64,000 nt of DNA. Source: Mucilaginibacter sp. SJ (lineage in GTDB: Bacteria > Bacteroidota > Bacteroidia > Sphingobacteriales > Sphingobacteriaceae). A model generated the notes under the pieces. It was not told the origin of the DNA, searched no databases, and saw nothing but the letters and a program-made list of their open reading frames with translations. Of the stretch, positions 1 through 8,965 are shown piece after piece; the stretch's first letter is position 1; each line of letters begins with the position of its first letter. A program made the position numbers and the translations under genes. The stretch is from NCBI RefSeq assembly GCF_028993635.1, contig NZ_CP118631.1:3720001-3784000 (forward strand), in the 5' to 3' direction.

Positions 1-950
1 TTGAACGTTTCGGAGATCACAACCAATACCTGATCTAACGACTGATCTTTAAACACCGTAGTGATAGGCAGGTTGGCAATGGCTTTATTGCCGATAACAA
101 TGTGCGCCCCGTACACTTCGTTTAATGAACCTACCAGCTCATTTAGCGGGGTTTCATCGCAAACCAGTTCGTGGGTTGCATAGTAGTTATATAAACGTCC
201 TTTGATGCTTTCTTTAGCCTGCAGGCCATCCTTGCCGGTAACCAACACCTTTTCGCCGGGGTTAAGGTTTACGCTTTTTTTCTTTTCGCTTACGTTAACT
301 ATGCCCGTTTCAACAATAACCTGCGTTTTGCCATTGCGGCTCTTTATATTGAATGACGTGCCAACCACCCTAACCGTTACACCGTTCACCCTAATTATAA
401 AAGGTTTGGTTTTATCGGGCGTAACTTTAAAAAACGCTTCACCCAGCATAGTCACCGGGCGGATTTTGCCGGTAAATTTTTCTGGGTAAATAAGTGTGCT
501 ATGACTGTTCATGGTAACTACCGAACCATCGGGCAGGGTTTGCGCACGGGTTTTAGACTTGCTGTCTATCTTAACAAAAGCAATTGCCTTGTTATCATAA
601 TAATGACTTAGGGTTAGCCAGGCCACCGTGCAAACCAGCAGCAACGATGCAGCTATACCCACCCACCAGCTGGTTTTCATTTTGTGAATCTGTGCCGGTT
701 GGGTTGGCGTTGTGACTGTATCGCTGATCCTCTTTTGCAGCCGGAGATAGGCCGCATCCTCATCCAGCGTTTTGGCAGAGGCAATTTGCCGGCTCTCATC
801 CCAGATCAGTTTAAAATTATCATACTCCTGCCTGTTAGCCGGCGAATCCGCTATCCAGTTCTGTATAGCCTCCACCTCGGCGGGCGTAGCTTCGCCAACC
901 AGGTGTTTCACCAGCAAATCATCATCTATGGGCATACCGGTATAGCTCAT
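1..950 (-). CDS. FecR-family anti-sigma factor (partial, C-terminus outside window)
   Basis: Membrane-bound anti-sigma regulator, normally relaying a signal from an outer-membrane TonB receptor to its partner ECF sigma factor. The cytoplasmic N-terminal part begins MSYTGMPIDDDLLVKHL. A single membrane segment (about residues 91-112, MKTSWWVGIAASLLLVC) follows, and then a periplasmic FecR domain with the typical GEAFFKV stretch at about 155-162. The frame is open to the left edge, so the C-terminal DUF4974-type part is cut. The start codon forms an ATGA overlap with the stop of the sigma gene, which implies translational coupling. The family is clear. The receptor it serves is probably beyond the left edge and cannot be seen. 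Confidence 0.9.
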   Translation of the reverse strand, partial: MSYTGMPIDDDLLVKHLVGEATPAEVEAIQNWIADSPANRQEYDNFKLIWDESRQIASAKTLDEDAAYLRLQKRISDTVTTPTQPAQIHKMKTSWWVGIAASLLLVCTVAWLTLSHYYDNKAIAFVKIDSKSKTRAQTLPDGSVVTMNSHSTLIYPEKFTGKIRPVTMLGEAFFKVTPDKTKPFIIRVNGVTVRVVGTSFNIKSRNGKTQVIVETGIVNVSEKKKSVNLNPGEKVLVTGKDGLQAKESIKGRLYNYYATHELVCDETPLNELVGSLNEVYGAHIVIGNKAIANLPITTVFKDQSLDQVLVVISETF

Positions 951-1585
951 ACAAACCAATTAATTAGTAACAATAAAATTATAGGTAAAAACTCGGCCAG
1001 TTTTTGGCGCATTACCCGCAGCGCCTTGCCCATCTGGTTTTCGATGGTTTTGATTGAGAGGCCCATCTGATCGGCAATTTGCTGGTATTTCAACTGCTCA
1101 AACCTGCTGAGTTGAAAAATGATACGGCACTGCTCGGGCAGTTCGCTCAGGGCTTTTTCAATGTGCTTTTGCAGTTCGGCCGAGAGCAGTTTTTTTGAGG
1201 CCGAATCATCGTTGCCAACCTGCTCCATCTCATCGGCATAATAAACACCAAAGTTGGCGCGCACCTTCTGGTGTTTTAAATAATTCAAACTTTCGTTATG
1301 TACCGAGCGGTACAGGTAAGCCTTGATACTGCCATCGGGTTTAAGCTGATCGCGTTTTTCCCAAATGCGGCAAAATACGTTTTGTACTACCTCTTCGGCC
1401 ATTTCATCATCCTTTAAAAAAGTGTAGGCATAGGCATGCAGACTTTTAAAGTGATCTTTAAAAAGCCGTTCAAAAGCCTTCTGGCTTCCCTGTTTAATTA
1501 AACCAATGGCCGTGCTATCGCTGTATTCCACTTTTAAGGTGCAGATGTTAGCGCTAAAGATAGCTTGTTTGGCCGTTAAATTCAT
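947..1585 (-). CDS. RNA polymerase ECF sigma-70 factor (FecI-like)
   Basis: Alternative sigma factor of the Bacteroidota FecI-like type, about 212 residues. Region 2 is visible as AFERLFKDHFKSLHAYAYTFLKDDEMAEEVVQNVF and region 4 as LSELPEQCRIIFQLSRFEQLKYQQIADQMGLS, the latter with a helix-turn-helix. I chose the ATG at 1585 over a TTG three codons upstream. The last residues (LPIILLLLINWFV) are strongly hydrophobic, which is seen in some members of the family. It lies between a DUF6134-like gene and the fecR gene, with a 4-base ATGA overlap to the latter. Its target genes are not evident here. Confidence 0.93.
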   Translation of the reverse strand: MNLTAKQAIFSANICTLKVEYSDSTAIGLIKQGSQKAFERLFKDHFKSLHAYAYTFLKDDEMAEEVVQNVFCRIWEKRDQLKPDGSIKAYLYRSVHNESLNYLKHQKVRANFGVYYADEMEQVGNDDSASKKLLSAELQKHIEKALSELPEQCRIIFQLSRFEQLKYQQIADQMGLSIKTIENQMGKALRVMRQKLAEFLPIILLLLINWFV

Positions 1586-1609
1586 AGAGCCCAAATGTTA
1601 AAAAATCAA

Positions 1610-2293
1610 TCAGGCCAGTTGAATCTGGATAGTATACAGCGAATGATGAATATCCACCTTGCTGCACACCCCGTTGGTATAGCTGTAAAAGTTATAGTTG
1701 CCATCGGGCAGGTCAATGCGGTACACGTGCGGGCTCACCTGCTTAACCTGCAAAAACTGCTGAAAGTTATCAGAGTATACCTGTGCCTGGTCGTTAGGCT
1801 CATGGCAGTACAGCAGCATCAGGTTGGCGGCTATTTGTTTTTGATCAACCGTTTTGCCGCATTTGCCTTCGGCGGTGGTTTGGTAGCCCGAGGCCACGGC
1901 TTTGGTTTGGCGGTTGCATTTTTCTGAACCATTGACATTTCTGCACACCTGCGAACTCATGAGCTTGCCATTGTTAAAAGTGCTCTCCTCCTGGATCTCC
2001 ACCTTGATGCTGAAAATGAAGCGCATTTTTACCTCGGAGATCATTTTGAGGTACAGCTCATCGCCCTGGCGTTTTTGATACAGGTTCATGTGGCCAACCA
2101 CCTTGCCGCTGTGCAGCACATTGTACTTAACCGTTTGTTCCTGCGCAAGGGCACCTACAGCAAGACACAATAATGCCACCACCATAGCCGCCCATTTTAG
2201 CGGACCGAAGATATTGAACGTTGGAAAAGTTTTATTTTGAAGAGCAGGCCGGATATATTTTTTAAATAACCAAATTATTAAAGCGGGTATCAT
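1610..2293 (-). CDS. secreted DUF6134-like protein
   Basis: Secreted or periplasmic protein of unknown function, 227 residues from the ATG at 2293. It has a hydrophobic signal segment MVVALLCLAVGALA followed by QEQ. The first 35 residues precede this segment and are hydrophobic and basic, so the start could instead lie nearer residue 36. The body is beta-rich with four cysteines (about 133, 140, 157 and 172), as in the DUF6134 family of Bacteroidota. This assignment is from memory of the family and was not searched. The gene ends 24 bases before the ECF sigma start and is probably co-transcribed with sigma and fecR, so it may be a stress or envelope protein controlled by them. Confidence 0.7.
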   Translation of the reverse strand: MIPALIIWLFKKYIRPALQNKTFPTFNIFGPLKWAAMVVALLCLAVGALAQEQTVKYNVLHSGKVVGHMNLYQKRQGDELYLKMISEVKMRFIFSIKVEIQEESTFNNGKLMSSQVCRNVNGSEKCNRQTKAVASGYQTTAEGKCGKTVDQKQIAANLMLLYCHEPNDQAQVYSDNFQQFLQVKQVSPHVYRIDLPDGNYNFYSYTNGVCSKVDIHHSLYTIQIQLA

Positions 2294-2844
2294 GGGTTGT
2301 CATTTTAAAGTGATTGAATAAAGCTTTTAACGCGTTTACTTTATTACAACACTCTAAACTTTTACCCCTATGCCTTTGCATTATTTTGTTCGATTAATTA
2401 AATTACTACTATGCCTATATGAATTATATAATTTCAAATATATGTAAAAAAACGGGTGTCCCAATTTTTTGATTCCCCACAAAAAAATGAAAATAGCGCG
2501 CTGTCCTTTTTTGCGAAAATAAGCGTGTTCCATTTTTTGAGTGTGAAAACGCGAAACACATTTTTTATGAAACATACTGATAATCAAACAATTAATATTT
2601 CGACTGAAACAATGATAAAATACTGACAATCAATTACTAAAACTTTTAGGAGTGAAATATGGCCTTAATTGAGGCAGCGCCGGCAGAAGGATTTTTTTGG
2701 TAATTTTTTGATGTTTTTTAACGAAAATGGCTTTAGGCGATGTGGGTTGGTTGGGATGCTGACAATATAGCGCCACCAATTTTGTGAGGTTTAAGAGCTA
2801 TTTTATACTAACCATTTTGCTGATGTCGGCAAAATGGTTAGCGG
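2294..2844. other. AT-rich gene-free interval with one strong hairpin
   Basis: About 550 bases of very AT-rich DNA between the DUF6134-like gene and the helicase cassette. An 82-codon reading frame on the minus strand (2381-2629) has no recognisable protein features and is not called. A 13-base perfect stem lies at 2808-2841, just past the stop of the 105-residue unknown gene. No RNA gene or promoter stands out. Confidence 0.6.
2808..2841 (-). terminator. strong hairpin after the helicase cassette
   Basis: CTAACCATTTTGC and GCAAAATGGTTAG form a perfect 13-bp stem around an 8-base loop, four bases after the stop of the gene ending at 2845. There is no clear T-run on either strand. It may be a factor-assisted terminator or an mRNA 3' end protector rather than a textbook intrinsic terminator. 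Confidence 0.5.
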
Positions 2845-3162
2845 CTATTTGATATCTGCAACGGTTTGAAGAATATACATAAACGAAGCCAAATCCATTC
2901 CGTTATCAACGGCCTCATCTGTGTACTCCGCACTTTCAAATTCGTGGAAGGTATGGTCAAGTTCGTTATCCCATGAGCCGAAATGAAGGTCGGGCACTCG
3001 CCACTGATCTGCATAAAACCAGTGGTGGGATATGAGTTTCGAGCGGATTAAATCTTCCAATGCAGATAACTTAATATTTTGCGGGTTATCAAATACAGTG
3101 CTGTTGAAGTTTTTATAATTACCGCCATCGCGGTAGAGGTATTTGAACTTGATGTTGGGCAC
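2845..3162 (-). CDS. small acidic protein of unknown function (helicase cassette)
   Basis: 105 residues, starting from GTG at 3162, the only common start in the open frame upstream of YRDGGNYKNF. It is soluble with no signal peptide or membrane segment and is rich in aromatic residues (YLYRDGGNYKNF, HHWFYADQWRVPDLHFGSWDNE). It is acidic in its second half. It lies 58 bases downstream of the PLD-helicase on the same strand and shares its AT-rich composition, so it may be part of the same cassette. I do not recognise a named family. The compositional, well-structured look of the protein argues for a real gene. Confidence 0.6.
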   Translation of the reverse strand: MPNIKFKYLYRDGGNYKNFNSTVFDNPQNIKLSALEDLIRSKLISHHWFYADQWRVPDLHFGSWDNELDHTFHEFESAEYTDEAVDNGMDLASFMYILQTVADIK

Positions 3163-3220
3163 CCCGCAAGGTATACCGAATTTTGTTGTTTGTCAATCGG
3201 AGATAAGTGAACTTTTAGGG

Positions 3221-6200
3221 TTATCCAACAGCAAGCTTACCGCTCTCTTTCCAAATATAAGCCGGCATAGGCTCGTTCAATTGCCACTCAATGTTCATCG
3301 GTTTTGATCCGCTTGATTTTATAAAGTTAGCTTGTCCTAAAAACACGTACGACATAGTGAATCCAAACTCATCGTCGTTTTGCTCTCTCACAAAAAGCAA
3401 GATTTTCTTATCATCATCTTTATGGTTTATATAAGATAATCCTTTAAGCGATTCTGGAGATGTTGCATTTTGTGATTGCCAATGGAAAAGATATTCGTTT
3501 ATGGCATAATCATCATAAAGAGTTGTTGGTGAATATTCTTTATCAGATTTTTTTAATGTTACAAAAAACGCTTCCGTATTTAATTCTTTATTTAATGCAA
3601 CCCCCTCCCTGTTAGATGATGCTTTATCAAAGCTATGTAGTTGCATGGCTACTAAAATTTGGTCGCGATTATAACGACTATGTACTTGTAAAGGGAATGG
3701 GAAATCTAAAGCTATAGGTTTTTCTACAAAATCGACCCTACTTATTAGAATATCTATCACCTCTTGAAGTTCAGCAACCATGATTGGATTATTGCTAATT
3801 TGTAGCATACTTTTTTCGATAGAATCAAAGCCAGCGTCTGGCCCTGCTTTTTGCCAAACATCGTAATAGAACATTAAAAGCATTTGCTGCTGCACCGAAT
3901 CCAAGCTATTGATAATAAATCTATTATCAATTAATGACTTAATAAAATGCAAGTAACTTACGGAATTACATTGCAATAGTTTTCTGGCGATAGATCCAGT
4001 TAAAACGGATTCATTAGGCTCGTCAAAGTTACTAATAGCTCCAGCCTCTGCGCATAGCCTTTTCCATCCAAGCTTTTTATTTTTATAAATTAAAGGGAGG
4101 TCAATATTCTGAATTCTAATAAAGTTTTTTAACGTTAATGGCAAGGCTATTTGCAAATGAAAGCTTCTGATTTTATTTATTAGTTGTGTTCTATTAAATC
4201 CTATTGCAGCTGTTATGTTTTTTAGAATAATTTCTTTTGCTTTCTTTTCGAGTACTATTGAACAGCCTAAAGGTAAATGAGGAAATTCATCTTCTATCTC
4301 AGTAATAATTGACGTATGCGTTTTACCAATAAGCGCTCTGAATTTGTGCTCAAAATCGTACTCCGGTCTTGAGTTTCCAACAAAGTCAAGAACGGTTAAG
4401 CAATCTTTGGTGTTGGCAAGACGCAAACCTCTACCTAATTGTTGAAGGAAAATAGTAAGACTCTCGGTTGGTCGTAAAAATAAAACGGTGTCGATTTCCG
4501 GAATATCAACCCCCTCATTAAAGATATCTCTCACAAAAAGGTAATTAATTTCTTTTCGTTTAAGCCGGGCTCGCAATTCATCCCGATTGTTGGATGTTTC
4601 AGATGTCAAATAGTCAGCCTTTAATCCCGCTAAAGTAAACTTCTCGGCCATATAGCGAGCATGATCCTGACTGACACAAAAGCCCACAGCCGTTACCTCG
4701 TTAATATCTGTTAGATATTTTTCGCAATTGGCTAAAATTTCGTTAACTCGCCTATCATCTTCAGTATAAAGCTTTGTAAGTTCATTTATCTCATATTTGC
4801 CGTTTTTCCACGATAGTCGTGACAAATCAACACTATCAGAAAGTGCAAAATATTGAAACGGAGAAAGTAGCTTTCTATTCAAGGCTTCGGGCAGCCTTAT
4901 TTCTGCAGCTATTTCATCACAAAAATCCTTAAGCACATCTTCACCGTCACCTCGCTCGGGGGTTGCTGTTAAGCCTAACAAAATTTGAGGATTGAATTTT
5001 TCAAATATGGAACGATAGCTTGACGCAGGAGCATGATGTACCTCATCTATGATTATAAAATCATAAAAATCGGGCAACAGAGTTAAGTCTTGAATTTTAT
5101 TATTAAGACTTTGCACAGACGCAAATACATATTCATAGTTAGTTGGCGTAATGCCATCTACCCACAAATCACCAAAATTGGAGTCTTTTAAAACATGCTG
5201 AAAAGTGTTTTGAGCTTGTTCAAGAATTTCTTTTCTGTGAGCTACAAAAAGCAAGCGCGCCCTTGGATTTGAGTTTTTAAACCGCTTATAATCAAAAGCA
5301 GAAATCACTGTCTTGCCGGTGCCTGTTGCAGCCACTAAAAGATTTTTAAATCTGTTATGAACAAATCTTTCGGCATGTAGCTTTTCTAATATTTCTTCTT
5401 GATAAGGAAATGGTTTTAAATCAAAGAAAGTTGTATTAGATTGCTTATCGTATGACTTTTGTTGTTTTAACGCTGTTTCGAGTTTGAGGGCATCTTTGCC
5501 TGGTATATAAGTCTCAAAATCTTTGTCAACCCAATAAGTCTCAAATGTTTTTTTGAACTTATCTATGATATGGCTGATTTCTTTAGAGGTTACTTTTAAG
5601 TTCCATTCCAGTCCGTTAGTAAGTGCTGATCGTGAGATGTTTGAAGAACCAATATATCCTGTGTTGAACCCCGTTTTTCTTAAAAATAAATATGCTTTAG
5701 CATGTAGGCGCTCATGATCAGAGTTATAGGATACCTTTATTTCTGTATTAGGCAATTTGGATAAGAACTCAATTGCTTTCACATCAGTAGCTCCCATATA
5801 TGATGTGGTTATAATCTTTAACTTCTTGCCACCATAGGTAAATTCTTCCAATTCGTCTTTAAATATCCTGATCCCAGAATATTTTATAAAAGAGACTAAC
5901 CAACAGATTTCGTCAGATGAAAGAATTTCTTTTTTTATTTCGCTTTCTAATGAAACGCCCACATTGTTACCTGTGAAAAGTTCACTCTGACTTAATCGGG
6001 TATATGGAGTAATTAGCTTTACACGCTCCTCTAATTTACTATGAGGATTATCTAACGTAGAAAATACAGCATTGAGAATTTTACCTTCATCTTCAATTAA
6101 ATTACCCGTTAAACTAATATCGGGCAATGCGTTTATCAATAGGTCGATTATCTTATTTGATAATTCAATCTGTTTAAATACTTTATCATCGCCCTTGATC

Positions 6201-6376
6201 TCATTGAGCGCAAACTTTATAGTCTCAGATAAATAGATGCTGAGATATCTGGACGCTTCTTCTTTATCAAGTAATGTGCTTTTAACAAAAAAGGTATCGC
6301 TGCTAACGGTTTGTAATTTATTGGAAATGAGTTTTGTAATAAGCTGCTCATACAAGCCTAATTCAAGTGTCGACAT
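3221..6376 (-). CDS. superfamily 2 DEAD/DEAH helicase with N-terminal PLD nuclease-like domain and C-terminal DUF3427
   Basis: 1051-residue multidomain protein. Residues about 150-260 form a phospholipase D-like domain with one HxK (H225, K227; HAKAYLFLR) and GSSN at 243-246. Residues about 320-680 form an SF2 helicase core: Walker A ATGTGKT near 350, DEVH at 444-447, LTATPERGDG near 470 and QQLGRGLR near 645. The remainder matches the DUF3427 type of C-terminus. Such proteins are thought to act on nucleic acids in repair or phage defence, but I know of no settled function. Its ATG follows the Nudix stop codon with no gap, so the two are surely coupled. Its base composition is AT-richer than neighbouring housekeeping genes, consistent with transfer. 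Confidence 0.9.
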   Translation of the reverse strand: MSTLELGLYEQLITKLISNKLQTVSSDTFFVKSTLLDKEEASRYLSIYLSETIKFALNEIKGDDKVFKQIELSNKIIDLLINALPDISLTGNLIEDEGKILNAVFSTLDNPHSKLEERVKLITPYTRLSQSELFTGNNVGVSLESEIKKEILSSDEICWLVSFIKYSGIRIFKDELEEFTYGGKKLKIITTSYMGATDVKAIEFLSKLPNTEIKVSYNSDHERLHAKAYLFLRKTGFNTGYIGSSNISRSALTNGLEWNLKVTSKEISHIIDKFKKTFETYWVDKDFETYIPGKDALKLETALKQQKSYDKQSNTTFFDLKPFPYQEEILEKLHAERFVHNRFKNLLVAATGTGKTVISAFDYKRFKNSNPRARLLFVAHRKEILEQAQNTFQHVLKDSNFGDLWVDGITPTNYEYVFASVQSLNNKIQDLTLLPDFYDFIIIDEVHHAPASSYRSIFEKFNPQILLGLTATPERGDGEDVLKDFCDEIAAEIRLPEALNRKLLSPFQYFALSDSVDLSRLSWKNGKYEINELTKLYTEDDRRVNEILANCEKYLTDINEVTAVGFCVSQDHARYMAEKFTLAGLKADYLTSETSNNRDELRARLKRKEINYLFVRDIFNEGVDIPEIDTVLFLRPTESLTIFLQQLGRGLRLANTKDCLTVLDFVGNSRPEYDFEHKFRALIGKTHTSIITEIEDEFPHLPLGCSIVLEKKAKEIILKNITAAIGFNRTQLINKIRSFHLQIALPLTLKNFIRIQNIDLPLIYKNKKLGWKRLCAEAGAISNFDEPNESVLTGSIARKLLQCNSVSYLHFIKSLIDNRFIINSLDSVQQQMLLMFYYDVWQKAGPDAGFDSIEKSMLQISNNPIMVAELQEVIDILISRVDFVEKPIALDFPFPLQVHSRYNRDQILVAMQLHSFDKASSNREGVALNKELNTEAFFVTLKKSDKEYSPTTLYDDYAINEYLFHWQSQNATSPESLKGLSYINHKDDDKKILLFVREQNDDEFGFTMSYVFLGQANFIKSSGSKPMNIEWQLNEPMPAYIWKESGKLAVG

Positions 6377-6760
6377 TTAGGTTTCTATATAATATTTAAC
6401 AATCGCCACATCCGCCTCCGCCCAATCCAAAGCTAATAATTCATCTTTAGGCAACCATTTAAAATCAAGATGCTCTTTTAACACAATCTGCCCCGAAGTA
6501 ATTCTACAAACAAAGGGAATTAGCTGTATGGTAACGTTAGGATATTGGTGTGTATTGGCCGGCAAAGAGGCTACTATTTCCACATCCACATGAAGCTCTT
6601 CCTTAATCTCGCGGATGAGGCAGGCTTCGGCGGTTTCGCCGGGTTCAATTTTACCACCGGGGAACTCCCATTTTAAAGGCAGGCTCATGGCTGCGCTCCG
6701 CTGGGCAGCAAAAACAAGTCCGTCAGCATTAACAATGATAGCGCATGTTACTTTGATCAC
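6377..6760 (-). CDS. Nudix hydrolase, (deoxy)nucleoside triphosphate pyrophosphohydrolase type
   Basis: 127-residue MutT-like hydrolase that would cleave (deoxy)nucleoside triphosphates, perhaps damaged ones, to monophosphates. The Nudix box is complete: GGKIEPGETAEACLIREIKEEL has the G-x5-E-x7-REUxEE pattern. The GTG at 6760 is chosen because family members begin with a short strand such as VIKVTCAIIV. The longer open frame upstream is Leu/Cys-rich translated repeat DNA. The stop TAA is directly followed by the ATG of the helicase, so this is a two-gene translationally coupled unit. A Nudix next to a PLD-DUF3427 helicase hints at nucleotide sensing or clean-up in one system (inference). Confidence 0.88.
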   Translation of the reverse strand: MIKVTCAIIVNADGLVFAAQRSAAMSLPLKWEFPGGKIEPGETAEACLIREIKEELHVDVEIVASLPANTHQYPNVTIQLIPFVCRITSGQIVLKEHLDFKWLPKDELLALDWAEADVAIVKYYIET

Positions 6761-7305
6761 GTTTCTAAGATAAGAGTTTGGGGAAAGAAACAAGACGACA
6801 ATGTGAAGAAGCAAGACAGCAAGAGTCAAGAAACAAGACAAAGAGGGAGAACACCCAAGATGGCAAAGTCGGGAAACAAGACAATCTGGGAGAAAGACAC
6901 AAGAGGGCAAGAGTCAGGAAACAAGACAATAAAATGTTTAATAAAGGACAAAAGTTATTATATCTCCAAAACAAAAGCGCGCTGGCCCGACAAAAAAGCG
7001 GGCCTGGGAGTATGGCCTTGCGGGTGGAAGCATTTTTTTGTCTTGATTTTTTGGTTACTTTTTCATCAAGGAAAAAGTGACTGGCCTCCGCCCGGCCAGG
7101 AGGGCGACGATGTTTGTTAGTTACAACAAGGTTTAAACGTAATGATGTATACCAATTTACCACTCCTTTTCCACCCCACAAAACCAGAACTAAAATATGG
7201 AGTTTAGGGTGTATGCCCCAAAACAGCAAATTATATTCCTCGTTTATACCATGTATTTTATTTACCATGGCATAACTTTGGTATATCAAACGAATACATC
7301 AAACC
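6761..7305. other. repeat-filled intergenic region
   Basis: The interval holds a purine-rich stretch (about 6780-6935) in which variants of AAACAAGACAA recur about six times. Copy 1 of a long dispersed repeat follows (6935-7120), then about 180 bases of AT-rich DNA before the oxidoreductase. Long open frames here on both strands are low-complexity translations of the repeat and were not called. Confidence 0.6.
6935..7120 (+). repeat. long direct repeat, copy 1
   Basis: Shares long near-identical blocks with 8651-8886, including CTCCAAAACAAAAG, CGACAAAAAAGCGGGCCTGG, AAGCATTTTTTTGTCTTGAT, TTTTTCATCAAGGAAAAAGT and GGAGGGCGACGATG. Both copies are in the same orientation and flank the oxidoreductase gene. 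A core CTTGA...TCAAG palindrome is present. Confidence 0.85.
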
Positions 7306-8247
7306 ATGAAAGCAATAATTTTAAAAGACTTTGGCGGGGTTGAAAACCTGGTACCTGCCGAAATACCTGTACCAACCATAGCTGCCGATGAAGTGCTGGT
7401 AAAACTGAAAGCCATCAGCATAAACCCTGTGGATGTTAAAACCCGCTCGGGAAAAGGCGTTGCAGGGCTTATTAAGGACGAGTCGCCGATTATTTTGGGC
7501 TGGGATATTTCGGGCGAGATCACCGAAGTGGGCGCGGATGTTACCGGCTTCAAACCCGGCGACGAGGTTTTTGCCATGATAGATTTCCCCAAAACCGGTA
7601 AAGCCTATGCCGAATATGTTAAGGCAAAAGCTAATGAACTTGCACTGAAACCAGCCGGCGTCAGTCATGAGGAGGCTGCGGCGGCTACACTTGCCGCGCT
7701 TACCGCCTGGCAGGCTTTCCACAGCAACGCGCCTGTTAACCCCGGCGACCGGGTATTGATCCACGCCGCATCCGGAGGGGTTGGTCATTACGCTGTGCAG
7801 ATAGCTAAACATTTGGGCGCCTATGTTATTGCTACTTCTTCGGCTGCCAACCGCGATTTTGTGTTGGACCTTGGTGCCGATGAGCATATCGACTATCAGG
7901 CACAGCCCTTTGAAACCGCTACCAGCAATATCGATTTTGTGCTTGATACCATTGGCGGCGAATATATTGACCGCTCGCTGCAGGTGATGAAAAAAGACGG
8001 CACCATTATAAGCATCGTTTCCGGCATGAACGAAACCGTTACCCCAAAAGCCAATGCGCTGGGCATTAACGGCCACAACACCAGGGTAAAACCCAATGCC
8101 GAAAACATGGCCACCATTGCCGGTTTGCTGCAAAAAGGGATCATTAAATCGCACGTATCCAAAGTGTTTCCGTTTGAGCAAATGGCTGATGCGCATTTGC
8201 AGCTGGAAAGCGGGAGGACCGTTGGGAAAGTGGTGTTGGTGTTTTAA
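7306..8247 (+). CDS. NADP-dependent zinc-free MDR alcohol dehydrogenase/quinone oxidoreductase
   Basis: 313-residue medium-chain dehydrogenase/reductase, expected to reduce quinones or activated double bonds with NADPH in the cytosol. The N-terminal GroES-like domain (KAIILKDFGG through ISINPVDVKTRSG) is followed by a Rossmann domain with LIHAASGGVGHYAVQIAKHLG at about 148-168. Zinc-binding cysteines of true alcohol dehydrogenases are absent, and the 313-residue length fits the quinone oxidoreductase-like branch. It stands alone between two direct copies of a long repeat. Its substrate cannot be told from sequence. Confidence 0.9.
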   Translation: MKAIILKDFGGVENLVPAEIPVPTIAADEVLVKLKAISINPVDVKTRSGKGVAGLIKDESPIILGWDISGEITEVGADVTGFKPGDEVFAMIDFPKTGKAYAEYVKAKANELALKPAGVSHEEAAAATLAALTAWQAFHSNAPVNPGDRVLIHAASGGVGHYAVQIAKHLGAYVIATSSAANRDFVLDLGADEHIDYQAQPFETATSNIDFVLDTIGGEYIDRSLQVMKKDGTIISIVSGMNETVTPKANALGINGHNTRVKPNAENMATIAGLLQKGIIKSHVSKVFPFEQMADAHLQLESGRTVGKVVLVF

Positions 8248-8965
8248 ATAGCCTTAGTGGTATTTAACTAACATCGACCCGCTCAATCGCCGCGGGTTGG
8301 CTGTTACGTTTTTCGCGATTGTTTATTTTTTTTTGAGCTCAAGAGGGCTTCGCCGTCTGTCTTGACACAAAAGTAACCAAAAAGTCAAGTCGGCAGGAAG
8401 GCTTCTTTGCCGCACGGGCCTTTGCCCTGCAAAGCGGTCAGAACCACGGGCTGCAATATTTTGCCCCTGCTTTGCCCGCTCATAGCCTTCGCTTCTGCAA
8501 AAACTTGCTATGCCCCTGCAGCCGCACAAGGCCACCATTGTTCTGCCCGCTTTCGCCGAAGCTTACCTGCCGACGGGAGGGGGGAAAGAAGCAAGACAGT
8601 AAGGAGAAAGAAGCAAGACGGTAAGAGTCAAGAAATAAGATGAAGACGTTGGGTTTAATAAGGGGAAAAAGTTGTTATAATCTCCAAAACAAAAGTGCGT
8701 TGGGCCGACAAAAAAGCGGGCCTGGGAGTATGGCCTGCGGGGAGAAGCATTTTTTTGTCTTGATTTATTCGCAAGGTTGTTTTGCTTTGTAGGTGCTCAT
8801 GAGCTCGCTCCGCTCGGTTTTTGGTTACTTTTTCATCAAGGAAAAAGTAACTGGCCCCCGCCCGGCCAAGAGGGCGACGATGTAAGTTATAAACCACTAA
8901 AGCCCTTTCCTAACCTCAACGCCCTCCCACCAATGAACAAATGAACTACTGAACAAATAAACCAA
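8248..8965. other. repeat-filled intergenic region
   Basis: Between convergent genes. 8330-8580 is a GC-rich, imperfectly palindromic block starting with CTTGACACAAAAGTAACC, which is the reverse complement of the core of the long repeat. 8582-8640 has the purine-rich AAGCAAGAC motif again, and 8651-8886 is copy 2 of the long repeat. Open frames here are repeat translations, not genes. Confidence 0.6.
8651..8886 (+). repeat. long direct repeat, copy 2
   Basis: Same unit as 6935-7120, but with an extra segment of about 50 bases (around 8767-8816, containing ATGAGCTCGCTCCGCTCGG) inserted in the middle of the CTTGATTT...GGTTACTTTTTC core. The insertion inside the core suggests nested repeat movement. 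Confidence 0.8.

Noticed and set aside
2381..2629. 82-codon frame on the minus strand in the AT-rich interval
   Set aside because: Low complexity, Phe/Tyr/Cys-rich translation with no signal, domain or start support.
2659..2703. 14-codon frame with AGGAGT before ATG
   Set aside because: Good ribosome site, but only MALIEAAPAEGFFW and no conservation evidence; likely chance.
6765..7289. long frames on both strands in the repeat-rich region upstream of the Nudix gene
   Set aside because: They are translations of purine-rich repeats (runs of AAACAAGAC) and of the long repeat. They do not fit the Nudix N-terminus.
7321..8196. 291-codon open frame on the minus strand opposite the oxidoreductase
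   Set aside because: It is a shadow of the GC-biased plus-strand gene, which has a complete MDR protein. The shadow translation has no family features.
8407..8897. short frames in the GC-rich repeat block
   Set aside because: Repeat-derived, and they overlap the palindromic units.
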